DNA from: Ruminococcus flavefaciens
GTDB lineage: Bacteria; Bacteroidota; Bacteroidia; Bacteroidales; P3
Assembly: GCA_023667315.1 (NCBI GenBank)
Contig: JAMPAI010000001.1
Span: 242,820 to 306,819, forward strand
Direction: 5' to 3'
DNA: 64,000 nt
Part shown: positions 9,023 to 17,007 of the stretch, one piece after another
Position numbering within the stretch: position 1 is the first letter of the stretch
Layout: each line of letters opens with the position of its first letter
Translations under genes and position numbers: made by a program
Notes under the pieces: generated by a model
What the model was told of the DNA's origin: nothing
Databases searched by the model: none
The model's input: only the letters and a program-made list of their open reading frames with translations

Positions 9023-9433
9023 ATGTACAGCCACGATACCCGGATCCGCGTATGTTACGGGGATGTCGATCAGATGGGTTTTGTTTATTACGGAAACTAC
9101 TTGAAGTTCTATGAGATAGCCCGCGGCGAGTCGATGCGCGCCCTGGGGCTGTCCTACCGCGAGATGGAAGAACGGGGCGTGATGATGCCCGTGGTCAAGG
9201 CCGAGCTCAATTACCGTAAGCCGGCGCATTACGATGATGTGGTTACCGTGCGCACCATCGTCAGGGAAATGCCGCAGGGCGCGCGCATGGACTTTTATTA
9301 CGAGGTATACAACCAAGAAAGCCAACTGCTCAACCGTGGGTTTTCGCAATTGGCTTTCGTAAAGAAAGACAGCGGAATGCCTTGCCGCTGTCCGGAGTAT
9401 CTCGCAGAGCTCCTAAAGCCCTACTTCGCGTAG
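9023..9433 (+). CDS. YbgC/FadM-type acyl-CoA thioesterase
   Basis: A 136-residue hotdog-fold protein of the 4HBT family, which hydrolyses acyl-CoA thioesters. The signature is [28 protein letters not shown], with the catalytic aspartate in GDVDQMG. The frame is open far upstream, but only the ATG at 9023 gives a family-length N-terminus ([16 protein letters not shown]). Its last 13 bp overlap the end of the convergent rny gene. Confidence 0.9.
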   Translation: MYSHDTRIRVCYGDVDQMGFVYYGNYLKFYEIARGESMRALGLSYREMEERGVMMPVVKAELNYRKPAHYDDVVTVRTIVREMPQGARMDFYYEVYNQESQLLNRGFSQLAFVKKDSGMPCRCPEYLAELLKPYFA

Positions 9434-10956
9434 TTCACCGCCCGCGTCTCGCGGATAACGGTAATCTTTATCTGGCCGGGATAGGTCATCTCTTCCTGAA
9501 TCTTCTTCGACAGGTCTAAGGACAACTGGCAGGCCTGGTCGTCGGTAACCTTGTCGGCACCCACGATCACGCGCAGCTCGCGGCCGGCCTGGATCGCGTA
9601 GGTCTTTACCACGCCGGGGTAGGACAGTGCCAGGGACTCGAGGTTGTTGAGACGGTTGATGTAGGCTTCCACCACTTCGCGGCGGGCACCGGGACGTGCG
9701 CCGGAGATGGCGTCGCACACCTGCACGATGGGCGAGATAAGGTTGGTCATCTCGATTTCGTCGTGGTGGGCGCCGATGGCGTTGCATACCTCGGGGCTTT
9801 CCTTGTAGCGCTCGGCCAGTTTCATGCCCAGGATGGCGTGCGGCAGCTCGGGCTCGTTGTCGGGCACCTTGCCGATGTCGTGCAACAGGCCGGCACGTTT
9901 GGCGATCTTGGGGTTCAGACCCAGTTCGGAGGCCATCGTGGCGCAGAGGTTGGCCGTTTCGCGGGCGTGCTGCAAGAGGTTCTGCCCGTAGGAGGAACGG
10001 TATTTCATCTTGCCGATCAGGCGGGTCAGCTCGTTGCTCATGTTCAGGATACCCAGGTCGATGCAGGTGCGCTTGCCGGTTTCCATGATTTCCTGCTCGA
10101 TCTGCTTCTGGGTCTTGGTAACCACTTCCTCGATGCGGGCGGGGTGGATGCGGCCGTCGGTAACCAGCTTGTGCAGCGACAGGCGGGCAATCTCGCGGCG
10201 AACCGGGTCGAAGCCCGAGAGGATGATGGCGTCGGGCGAGTCGTCGATAATGATTTCAACGCCCGTAAGGGCTTCCAGGGCGCGGATGTTGCGGCCTTCG
10301 CGGCCGATGATACGGCCCTTGATCTCCTCGTTCTCGAGGTTGAACACCGATACCGTGTTCTCGATGGCGTGTTCGGCGGCGGTGCGCTGGATGGTCTGGA
10401 TAACGATTTTCTGGGCTTCCTTGTTGGCGGTAAGCTTGGCTTCGTTCACCACGTCCTTGATCTGGCTCAGGGCCTCGGACTTGGCTTCGTCCTTAAGCGA
10501 CTCGATAAGCTGCGACTTGGCTTCCTCGGCCGAAAGGCCGGCCACCGCCTCGAGCTGCTTCACGTGCTGGGCGTGGCTTTTTTCCAGTTCCTGCTGCTTC
10601 TTGCCAACCACCTGCAACTGGTTGTTGAGGTTCTCCTTCAGGGTCGAAAGTTCGTTGTTCTTGCGTTGAATCTCTTCTAACTTCCGGTTGATTTCGTTTT
10701 CTTTCTGTTTGATCCTGTTTTCGTTGCGAACCAGGTTGCTGTTGCGTTCCTGTACGTTCTTGTCGTACTCGGCCTTCATCTGCAGGAACTTTTCCTTGGC
10801 CTGCAACAACTTTTCTTTCTTTAGGATCTCGCCTTGGTTCTCCGCCTCGGCAAGAATCCGCTTCTGTCTCCTTTTGAGCAGCACCGCGTTCACGGCCGCC
10901 CAAATTCCGATGCCGAGCACAAACGCTACGACAATCAAAACGGCATTCGAATCCAT
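9421..10956 (-). CDS. rny: Ribonuclease Y
   Basis: Membrane-anchored endoribonuclease that starts mRNA decay. The 511 residues comprise an N-terminal transmembrane anchor ([23 protein letters not shown]), a long coiled coil (about residues 30-190), a KH domain ([15 protein letters not shown]) and an HD phosphohydrolase domain with [16 protein letters not shown] and HHDE. It lies downstream of zapA and the candidate 6S RNA on the same strand. Confidence 0.97.
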   Translation of the reverse strand: MDSNAVLIVVAFVLGIGIWAAVNAVLLKRRQKRILAEAENQGEILKKEKLLQAKEKFLQMKAEYDKNVQERNSNLVRNENRIKQKENEINRKLEEIQRKNNELSTLKENLNNQLQVVGKKQQELEKSHAQHVKQLEAVAGLSAEEAKSQLIESLKDEAKSEALSQIKDVVNEAKLTANKEAQKIVIQTIQRTAAEHAIENTVSVFNLENEEIKGRIIGREGRNIRALEALTGVEIIIDDSPDAIILSGFDPVRREIARLSLHKLVTDGRIHPARIEEVVTKTQKQIEQEIMETGKRTCIDLGILNMSNELTRLIGKMKYRSSYGQNLLQHARETANLCATMASELGLNPKIAKRAGLLHDIGKVPDNEPELPHAILGMKLAERYKESPEVCNAIGAHHDEIEMTNLISPIVQVCDAISGARPGARREVVEAYINRLNNLESLALSYPGVVKTYAIQAGRELRVIVGADKVTDDQACQLSLDLSKKIQEEMTYPGQIKITVIRETRAVNYAK

Positions 10957-10989
10957 CTCTTTTTGTTTTTATAATGAATGAAAGCCTAT

Positions 10990-11185
10990 CAAAAGAAGCC
11001 GGACAATAGACAAAGCAAGAAAAACCGCAGACCCTATAGAGTTAAAGAAAACTCCTTGCTCTATATTTATGGGGCAGCCCTTTCTTTCAGGTTTCTTATG
11101 TCTCCAAAGGAGATTCCCGAAGGAATTCAAAGCCTACCTTCCCGAACCGGAACCCATCCCCAAAGTTTAAAATGTTGAGTTTTCA
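10990..11185 (-). ncRNA. ssrS: Probable 6S RNA between zapA and rny
   Basis: The 257-bp gap between zapA and rny has no gene, but its minus-strand transcript folds into an extended imperfect hairpin. AGACATAAGAAACC (within about 11084-11109) can pair with GGTTTTTCTTGCTTTGTCT (about 11007-11027). An apical stem TATAGAG/CTCTATA lies at about 11036-11066, and small hairpins such as ATTCC-TTCG-GGAAT lie at 11113-11127. A long rod with internal bulges is the 6S architecture, and ssrS lies next to zapA in enterobacteria. I recall, without being able to check, the same neighbourhood in Bacteroidetes. Ends are approximate; the RNA may be processed from a longer transcript. Confidence 0.5.
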
Positions 11186-11213
11186 AACTGTATGGCGGGT
11201 CGTGCGGTTGTCC

Positions 11214-11492
11214 TTATATAGAAAGCGTTCTGTTTATCTGTTGCAACTGTTCCGTCAACTCGCGGTCTCTGTAACTGAGTTCCCTTTCGTTCTTCAGCGA
11301 ATTGAGGGTGTATTGCAGGGCCACCATCGAAAGCAGATCCTGATAATCCTTAAACGCGTAGTTCTGCGAGTAGTTCCGTAGTCCTTCGTTTATTTTCCTC
11401 GCCGCTTCCCGGATAAGAGGCTCGTCGTCGGGGTTCACCATCAGCTTATACGGACGTTCGCAGATGTTTACGGTAATCGGAATCGCGTTCAT
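11214..11492 (-). CDS. zapA: Cell division protein ZapA
   Basis: A 92-residue ZapA homologue that promotes FtsZ protofilament bundling at the division ring. It has the short N-terminal beta region (IPITVNICERPYKLMVNPDDEPLIREAARKINEGL) and a C-terminal coiled coil (LKNERELSYRDRELTEQLQQI). It follows a coiled-coil gene by 16 bp, and the 6S RNA candidate and rny follow it. Confidence 0.9.
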   Translation of the reverse strand: MNAIPITVNICERPYKLMVNPDDEPLIREAARKINEGLRNYSQNYAFKDYQDLLSMVALQYTLNSLKNERELSYRDRELTEQLQQINRTLSI

Positions 11493-11508
11493 TGTTTGTC
11501 GGTGGTCT

Positions 11509-11868
11509 TCATTCGACCTTCTGTCCGGACAAGGAAACGGGAATCGGTTCGGTTTCCTTTCCGGATGGGTCGAAAGCGTCCAGAAGCATCAGGCACCGGT
11601 CTATCTCCCGCACCAGGCCGTCTATCACGGCACCGGCTTTCTGCCTGTCTTGCTTTCCATTGCCGCAGCCGAGGCTGCCGCTTACTTTTAATATGCTGTT
11701 TTTATTTTCTAATTCCTTTACCTTGCTTTTCTGCAAGTTCAAGGATACTTCGGCCTCGTTCAACCGGCTTTTCAGTTTCTTGTTCTCGATTTCGAGTGCG
11801 GAGAGCCTGTCGGCCAAATTCCGCGCCTTTTTCTCGATATCGGAAACCAAAGCAGCCAAGTCGTTCAC
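11509..11868 (-). CDS. Coiled-coil protein upstream of zapA
   Basis: A 119-residue cytoplasmic protein whose N-terminal two thirds form a continuous heptad-rich coiled coil (DIEKKARNLADRLSALEIENKKLKS in register), followed by a Gly/Cys turn and a short helical tail. I know no specific function; its position suggests a division-related partner of ZapA. The start is the GTG at 11866-11868. A longer reading from TTG at 11919 is rejected because that TTG lies within the predicted -33 promoter element and the -7 box would fall inside the gene. Confidence 0.72.
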   Translation of the reverse strand: MNDLAALVSDIEKKARNLADRLSALEIENKKLKSRLNEAEVSLNLQKSKVKELENKNSILKVSGSLGCGNGKQDRQKAGAVIDGLVREIDRCLMLLDAFDPSGKETEPIPVSLSGQKVE

Positions 11869-11888
11869 GCCAAAATAACCTTTGAGCG

Positions 11889-11920
11889 CAAATTTAAGGC
11901 ATTTTAAAGGATAAAACAAG
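11889..11920 (-). promoter_or_regulatory. Promoter of the zapA-rny operon
   Basis: On the minus strand a -33-like CTTG (11920-11917) is followed by a 20-bp spacer and a perfect -7 element TAAATTTG (11896-11889). The predicted start of transcription lies about 15 bp before the GTG at 11868. Confidence 0.65.
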
Positions 11921-11980
11921 AAACCGCCGTGGCATTATGCCGGCAAAGGTTTTGTCGGGAGGAATGGCGACCCTGCGGCC

Positions 11981-13123
11981 TTAGTCGCGGAACAGTTCCT
12001 GTTTGAGCCAGACTTTCAGGATGGGGTCGGGAATGATTACCCGCTGCTTTTCCAGTTCGATCAGTTCTTTTTTCACCAAGGCCTGCTTGATGACGCTTAC
12101 GTTGGCGGAAGAACCGAGCTGGTATCTCTGCAGGATTTCCTGAGAGGTGAATTCCTTGTCCGTTCCGTTGACCACCGCCCGCATGAAATTCATCTGATAG
12201 GTGGAAAGGCTTTCGGTCTGCTTTTCGAACAGGGGCGTGTTCTGGTCGATGATGTCCTGCCATGCGTCTTCGAGATTCTGTGCCGTGGCGGTCTTGCCCG
12301 TATGGATCCACACCAGCCAGGCCAGTTGCTGCACATATGAGGAGTGGTTGTCCACCCGCTGGCAGATTTTTTCCGCCAGGGTTTGCGAAATGCGTTTACC
12401 CGTGGCCGTAAAGCGCTTGCAGATATACTCAACCCAATCGGACGTGCCTATCTTGTCCAGGTAGATGGTGTCGCCGAATTTATAGAAAGGAAGGCTCTTC
12501 TTTTCGAAGAGTTCGTTCATCAGGTGCTGCTTGCTCCCGAACAGGCAGTACGACACCGATTTTTGCAGTTGCCATGCGGTACGGAGCCGTTTCTGAAAGG
12601 TTTTGGAGTCGTTGAACTCGGCAATCTGTTGAAATTCGTCGATGCAGATTACGACCTTGCACTTCTTTTTCTGGGCTATCCTCTCGGGAAGCTGCAGGAT
12701 TTCCTCGATATCGTCGCTCTTGGGGTTCATTTCGAGAGACACCGAAAAATCGGACATCGGGTCGGGGCCCATGGTGATTTTGGGGCTGATGCGCGAGAGG
12801 AACAGTTTGGCGTTTTCCACCCATTCTTCCCATTTGGAGGAAGTCTGTTTGAGGATGGCGGCGGCGAAGGCATCGTAGAAATCCCTTTCGCTGCGGCAGG
12901 AAAAAATATCGAGGAAGACCACCTTTAATTTGGCGGATTGTGCCATTCCGCATACTTTCTGAACCAAGGATGTCTTTCCCCAGCGGCGGGGCGAGATCAG
13001 CACCGTGTTCACTCCGTGCTTGAAGTTCAGCAGCAGGCGTTCCGTTTCTTTTGTCCTGTCGGTAAAGTTTTCTCCGGAAGTGGCCACACCAAAGATAAAA
13101 GGTTTTTCTTCCATATTGTTCAT
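11981..13123 (-). CDS. AAA/STAND-type ATPase (archaeal-ATPase-like)
   Basis: A 380-residue cytoplasmic ATPase of the ATPase_2-like group, whose function is generally unknown. The N-terminus carries FTDRTKETERL, a version of the family's F-x-x-R-x-x-E motif. Walker A is ISPRRWGKTSL (about residues 43-53) and Walker B is VVICIDEFQQI. The C-terminal third looks like a winged helix (SLSTYQMNFMRAVVNG, then SQEILQRYQLGSSANVSVIKQAL). There is no nuclease-like tail, unlike the second AAA gene at 42901. The start is ATG 13123, with a second ATG four codons in. It follows the GNAT-IbrA-IbrB genes on the same strand but has its own promoter, embedded in palindromic repeats. Confidence 0.85.
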   Translation of the reverse strand: MNNMEEKPFIFGVATSGENFTDRTKETERLLLNFKHGVNTVLISPRRWGKTSLVQKVCGMAQSAKLKVVFLDIFSCRSERDFYDAFAAAILKQTSSKWEEWVENAKLFLSRISPKITMGPDPMSDFSVSLEMNPKSDDIEEILQLPERIAQKKKCKVVICIDEFQQIAEFNDSKTFQKRLRTAWQLQKSVSYCLFGSKQHLMNELFEKKSLPFYKFGDTIYLDKIGTSDWVEYICKRFTATGKRISQTLAEKICQRVDNHSSYVQQLAWLVWIHTGKTATAQNLEDAWQDIIDQNTPLFEKQTESLSTYQMNFMRAVVNGTDKEFTSQEILQRYQLGSSANVSVIKQALVKKELIELEKQRVIIPDPILKVWLKQELFRD

Positions 13124-13140
13124 GGCGGAATGCTTTGGTG

Positions 13141-13172
13141 CAAAGATATGTAATAAAGTTATTACTTACAAA
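13141..13172 (-). promoter_or_regulatory. Promoter of the AAA ATPase gene
   Basis: Consensus Bacteroidetes promoter on the minus strand: TTTG (13172-13169), 20-bp spacer, TATCTTTG (13148-13141), about 18 bp before the ATG. The -33 element lies in the second copy of the palindromic repeat; that copy deviates from the others in a way that creates TTTG. Confidence 0.7.
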
Positions 13173-13225
13173 GTTATTAGTAATAATATTGTTTGTAATA
13201 AAGTTATTAGTAATAAAGTTATTAC
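13151..13225. repeat. Five 15-bp palindromic repeats over the AAA ATPase promoter
   Basis: Units start at 13151, 13166, 13181, 13196 and 13211. Three of them (13151-13164, 13196-13209, 13211-13224) are the exact palindrome TAATAAAGTTATTA; the unit at 13166 has two changes and the unit at 13181 is degenerate. The regular 15-bp spacing and overlap with the promoter suggest cooperative binding sites of a dimeric protein, possibly the ATPase itself. Confidence 0.8.
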
Positions 13226-13299
13226 ATCTGTAATACAATGATAATTATTGTTTTATATGTTGTTTTTGGTAGATTTTGTTTTGTTTTTTGGCGAAACCG

Positions 13300-13857
13300 T
13301 CAGTAGACGTCGCGTTCGTGGTCGTCGGGGTCGTTCTCTCCGCAGTTCTGCAGTCCTTCGCTGAATTCGCGGTTGGCGAAGAGTGCCGCGAGGCCGGTTA
13401 TCTGCTTGAGGCGGAGCAGTTCATCGCGGTCCATGCCGATGTTGCGCATGATCCAGGCGTCCGACATGTTGGCCTTGGTGAGTTCAGCCACGATCTCGCT
13501 CATCAGTTCCACGTTGTGCGCGCCTCTGGCACGGTTGTGGCGTATGGTGGAGGCCATGCGGTTCGACAGGTCTTTGTCGATGACCGTTACCGGAAGCATG
13601 CCTTTCTCGCGTTCGTAGATCCGCTTGGATTTCTTCAGCACCATGTAGCGGTGGTAGCCGTCCACCAGTTCGTACAGGTCGCGTTCCTTGTCGTAATAGC
13701 AGACGCAGGGCATCGTGTAGCCGTCTTCCCAAATGGACAGCTCCAGCAGTTTCATTTCCGGAGGCGCCACGATGTTGGGGTTGTAACTGTTGGCCACTAT
13801 CTTTTCTACCGGCACGGAGCGGACTCCGTACACAGGGCTTTTAAAGTCTTTTTCCAT
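13300..13857 (-). CDS. IbrB-like ParB-fold protein
   Basis: A 185-residue protein with a ParB/sulfiredoxin-type fold. VPVEKIVANSYNPN, then LYELVDGYHRYMVLKK (the G-x-H-R nucleotide-binding motif), then TIRHNRARGAHNVELMSEIVAELTKA match IbrB-like proteins, which usually pair with a PAPS-reductase-family IbrA. The ATG lies 17 bp inside the end of the IbrA-like gene, so translation is almost certainly coupled. IbrAB were described in E. coli as regulators of immunoglobulin-binding protein expression; the biochemical activity here is unknown. Confidence 0.82.
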   Translation of the reverse strand: MEKDFKSPVYGVRSVPVEKIVANSYNPNIVAPPEMKLLELSIWEDGYTMPCVCYYDKERDLYELVDGYHRYMVLKKSKRIYEREKGMLPVTVIDKDLSNRMASTIRHNRARGAHNVELMSEIVAELTKANMSDAWIMRNIGMDRDELLRLKQITGLAALFANREFSEGLQNCGENDPDDHERDVY

Positions 13858-15136
13858 TTTTTTGCTCCAGTAGGGATTGGTACTTCTCCATGATTTTCTT
13901 ACGCCGTTCCTTCTCCAATTTGTTGGGAGAGAAACCCATGTATTTGCAGGCATGGTCGTTCTTGAGAATGCAGATGCAGACCCGCTTGTAGGTGGGCAGC
14001 AGGTTGAACTCCGAAATGGGCATGTCGTCCATGTACTCCATCCTTACGGGCTTCTTGGAGGTCTTGTAGTTGCTCTTTTCCTCCACCGTGACGGGAACGC
14101 CCGATTTTTGCAGGAGACTGATGGTGTTGTCGCTCAGCACGCCGCCCGTGTTCCGCCAGAAACGCACGCTTACCGAGAGTTTCTCCAGGTAATTGCGGCG
14201 GGTCTCCTCGGGCAGGGTGGACAGCAGGAAATACATGTACTGTTCCCAGCTGAGCCCCTTGGGCAGCTTTACGTTCTGCCAGCCAAAGGCCGCCGTCTTG
14301 CCGTAGATGGCCGCGCAGTTGGCACCGTTCACCCGTCCTATCATCTTGCCCCACATGTTGGGGTCGATGGCGCGGTAGAGATGCAGGCTGGCGATGGCCT
14401 GCGAGATGAACGGACTGGCCACGCGCTGGCTTTCCACGGGCACGCCCGCCATATAGAACAGGTCGTAAAGTTTGTTGTAGGGCCAGCCGAACTTGCCGTT
14501 GGCCGTCCACACGTCGGCGGTAAGCCAGTCGTAGATGGGGTAGGCGTTGCAGATCTTTCCGCCGGGCCACTGCCGGATCCAGCGTTTCCCCATAAAGCGG
14601 TTGGGGTTGCTGTAGATGCAGCGCCAGCGGTGCAGGCTTTCCTGGGTGCGGATCCCGATGATACAGCAGGTGCGCTTGGCCTTTTTCCGGTGGTGCAGCC
14701 AGACGGCGAAACGGGTTTGGAACTCGTAATCCCACATGTCTTCGTTGTAGAACGGAAAGTCGCGCCACGTAAGGGCATCCTTCGGCATGTCCCTCACCCA
14801 GATGTCTCTCTTGTCGTCTTCCCACGGCCTCCAGTACTGCTGGTACATCGAGGTGCAGGTCTGCACCTTGAAGGGAACGCAGATCCGATATACGTCCAAG
14901 AGGTCGGCGTTGTCTTTCAGAAAGCGGTCCACATACTCCAGCGTCTGCCGGTACTGTATCTCGTAGTCGATATGGAAAACGCCTATCTTGCGGGTGATGC
15001 CGTTCCTGCGCATATAATCCAGCGTCAGGCTCAACAGCACCCCGCTGTCCTTACCTCCCGAAAAGGAAATGTAGATGTTGTCGAAAGTCTCGAAAAGCAG
15101 CCTTATCCGTTCCTGGGCAAGTTCATAAACATTCAT
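13841..15136 (-). CDS. IbrA-like PAPS-reductase-family protein (DUF3440 type)
   Basis: A 431-residue N-type ATP pyrophosphatase-like protein. The PP-loop is SGGKDS at residues 26-31, followed by HIDYE and a cysteine/histidine-rich middle (CCIIGIRTQESLHRW). The C-terminal half matches the domain that accompanies the IbrA family. It lacks the usual context of sulfate assimilation (no cysD, cysN or cysH), so assimilatory reduction is unlikely; family relatives such as DndC modify nucleic acids, making nucleic-acid chemistry a reasonable guess. It is the middle gene between a GNAT-like gene (16 bp gap) and the IbrB-like gene (17 bp overlap). Confidence 0.85.
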   Translation of the reverse strand: MNVYELAQERIRLLFETFDNIYISFSGGKDSGVLLSLTLDYMRRNGITRKIGVFHIDYEIQYRQTLEYVDRFLKDNADLLDVYRICVPFKVQTCTSMYQQYWRPWEDDKRDIWVRDMPKDALTWRDFPFYNEDMWDYEFQTRFAVWLHHRKKAKRTCCIIGIRTQESLHRWRCIYSNPNRFMGKRWIRQWPGGKICNAYPIYDWLTADVWTANGKFGWPYNKLYDLFYMAGVPVESQRVASPFISQAIASLHLYRAIDPNMWGKMIGRVNGANCAAIYGKTAAFGWQNVKLPKGLSWEQYMYFLLSTLPEETRRNYLEKLSVSVRFWRNTGGVLSDNTISLLQKSGVPVTVEEKSNYKTSKKPVRMEYMDDMPISEFNLLPTYKRVCICILKNDHACKYMGFSPNKLEKERRKKIMEKYQSLLEQKNGKRL

Positions 15137-15152
15137 GGCTATGCCCTTTCCC

Positions 15153-15725
15153 TTATTTCCTGCTTGCCCTGGCGGTCGTTTTTCGTTTGGGCGCGGCTTT
15201 GCTCTTGGGCGTTGTCTTGCCCGATTTCATTCTGGAGGCCTGGGCTGCCGTTGCCGGTTTGGCCGTCTTTGTTGTTTTGGCGGCTTTGGCCGTCTTGGCG
15301 GCCTTTTCCGGTTTTTCTTCCTTCCTCTTGCGGCCGTATTCCATCTTCACATAGAGCCTCCATTCTTTGGTGATATGGAATCCGGCGGCTTTGAAAAGGT
15401 CTCTGTGTGGCATCAATACCACAGCCTGCAGGGTGTATTTTCGGCGGCAGTAGGCGATGATTTCCTTGATGAGGGGCTGAAAGGCCGTTGCCTCGGCTCC
15501 CGCCATGAAATAGTTGTTGATCTCGGCTTCCCCCTTTTTGGTGATTTTCACAGGAAAGAACGCGCGGACATCTTTTTGACCTTCCAGTGCGATGAACCAG
15601 ATATGGGCGGGCGAGGTCCAGAAGGGATAATCGTGGTTCTGATGAAGCACCTGACGGTTCATTACCAACGGAGCCACTAAGGAATACAGGCGTTTCGACT
15701 GTCCGTCAACTATTTCAATGGTCAT
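15153..15725 (-). CDS. GNAT-like protein with a histone-H1-like Lys/Ala tail
   Basis: A 190-residue protein in two parts. Residues 1 to about 130 look like an acetyltransferase-fold domain: HIWFIALEG, VRAFFPVKI, then AVVLMPHRDLFKAAGFHITKEWRLYVKM resembles the final GNAT strands. The remaining 60 residues are a highly basic low-complexity tail built of AAKTAKAAKTTKTAKPA-type units ending KRKTTARASRK. Such tails usually bind DNA or RNA. It is first in the operon with the IbrA- and IbrB-like genes and follows a consensus promoter. Assignment to GNAT is by pattern only. Confidence 0.65.
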   Translation of the reverse strand: MTIEIVDGQSKRLYSLVAPLVMNRQVLHQNHDYPFWTSPAHIWFIALEGQKDVRAFFPVKITKKGEAEINNYFMAGAEATAFQPLIKEIIAYCRRKYTLQAVVLMPHRDLFKAAGFHITKEWRLYVKMEYGRKRKEEKPEKAAKTAKAAKTTKTAKPATAAQASRMKSGKTTPKSKAAPKRKTTARASRK

Positions 15726-15755
15726 GATGTTTGTTGTATTGGATTAAAAGCGTAG

Positions 15756-15788
15756 CAAATATACGTTTTTATTTGGGCTTTTCCCAAA
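15756..15788 (-). promoter_or_regulatory. Promoter of the GNAT-IbrA-IbrB operon
   Basis: Minus strand TTTG (15788-15785), 21-bp spacer, TATATTTG (15763-15756): a full match to the Bacteroidetes housekeeping promoter, about 30 bp before the ATG at 15725. The -33 element is one arm of a 6-bp inverted repeat TTTGGG/CCCAAA (15772-15777 and 15783-15788) that could also help end upstream transcription. Confidence 0.8.
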
Positions 15789-15795
15789 GCCGCGC

Positions 15796-17007
15796 TCAGA
15801 AAGACTCGCCCAAACCCAGGATAAATCCGCTGGTGTCTTTGCCGAAGCCGTAATCGACCCGCAGGTTCAGTCTGTGCTTGAACTCGAAACGCAGCCCCAA
15901 CCCGCCGGAGGGCAGCAGGCTGTTCGCCTTCCAGTTCTTGAACGAGTGGAACACCGAACCGCAACCGCCGAAAACGGCCACGCCCACGCGCCAGAACAGT
16001 TTCTGCCGCAGTTCCACCTGCAGTGAGAGCAGGTTGTTGTCGATATACCGTCCGGCATAGTAGCCGCGCAGACGCCCGATGCCGCCGGCTTCTTCGCGCA
16101 ATGCCCAGGGGGTGTTTCGGCTGTGGAGTTCGCCGAAAAGGTCGAAGGCCAGTACCGCTCCCCGCCATGGGTGCAGGAAGTAGTCCAGATTGAAGGTGCT
16201 TCGGTAGAAGGTTTTTCCGCAGTTGCCGAACACGCTTGGGTAAAAGGTCTGCCGGAAAAGGATGTTGAAGCCGCGGGTCGGATAGGAAACGTTGTTTCTG
16301 GTGTCGTATTGCAGCGAAACGCCGATGCCGGTGGTGAAGATGTCGCGTTTCTGCCCTTGCAGGTAGGCGATGTCGTCTATCCTTACGGCCGAAGCGTAGC
16401 CGATGTTGAGCGCCGCCCCTACATAAAGTCCCGGATAGACCTTGTAGTCGTAAAAGGCGTCGGCCTTGACTTTCCAACGGGTGTAGTCGATGGCGGGATT
16501 GACAAGGCAGGCCTCGTAATCGATGCCCCACAGGTTCAGTTTCTTCTGCGAGAAGGAAAGTTCGTACTTGAGCCTTGACTTGCCGCCTTTAAAGTAGGTG
16601 TCGCCTAAGATGCCCACGAAAAAGAACCCTTTCAGCGAGGCGTTGGCCGACAGGCTGAAATCGGAAGGCGCCATGCTTGAATCGCTGCGGTCGAGGCGGT
16701 ACAGGCCCGCGCCCATCGCGCCGAAACCCAGGCTGCCCTCGCGCGACCAGGAGGGTGAAACCACGAAGCTGTAGTCTAGTTTCTTCTCGAACGTGCGGTC
16801 GATATGCCCGGCGAACATGCGTCGCCAGAAGTTGTCTTTCTTAGGCTTGGAGGACGTCTTGATCTGAACGTCGAACAGTACGTCGGGCAGGGAATCCCGG
16901 TGCTTGGCGCGCAGGGAGTCTTGCCGTGCGGAAGCGGGCAGGCAGAACAGCAGGAACAAGACCCAGAGCGCGAACCGGTATCCGTTGGCGAACCCTCTAC
17001 TCGGCAT
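15796..17007 (-). CDS. BamA/TamA-family outer-membrane barrel protein (no POTRA)
   Basis: A 403-residue outer-membrane protein. The chosen start gives a clear signal peptide (MPSRGFANGYRFALWVLFLL...PASA). Alternating amphipathic strands follow, with GGIGRLRGYYAG, the LRGY motif of the Omp85/surface-antigen barrel, and the chain ends in phenylalanine (GLGESF). It lacks the POTRA repeats needed for an assembly role, so it is a short barrel-only member of unknown function. It overlaps the preceding barrel gene by 11 bp. Confidence 0.8.
   Translation of the reverse strand: MPSRGFANGYRFALWVLFLLFCLPASARQDSLRAKHRDSLPDVLFDVQIKTSSKPKKDNFWRRMFAGHIDRTFEKKLDYSFVVSPSWSREGSLGFGAMGAGLYRLDRSDSSMAPSDFSLSANASLKGFFFVGILGDTYFKGGKSRLKYELSFSQKKLNLWGIDYEACLVNPAIDYTRWKVKADAFYDYKVYPGLYVGAALNIGYASAVRIDDIAYLQGQKRDIFTTGIGVSLQYDTRNNVSYPTRGFNILFRQTFYPSVFGNCGKTFYRSTFNLDYFLHPWRGAVLAFDLFGELHSRNTPWALREEAGGIGRLRGYYAGRYIDNNLLSLQVELRQKLFWRVGVAVFGGCGSVFHSFKNWKANSLLPSGGLGLRFEFKHRLNLRVDYGFGKDTSGFILGLGESF

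Noticed and set aside
13124..13260. Possible CRISPR-like array upstream of the AAA ATPase
   Set aside because: Repeats are 15 bp, contiguous and palindromic with no unique spacers; they fit operator sites, not CRISPR.
13841..15136. Assimilatory PAPS reductase (CysH)
   Set aside because: Too long for CysH, lacks sulfate-assimilation neighbours and carries the extra C-terminal region typical of IbrA-like proteins.
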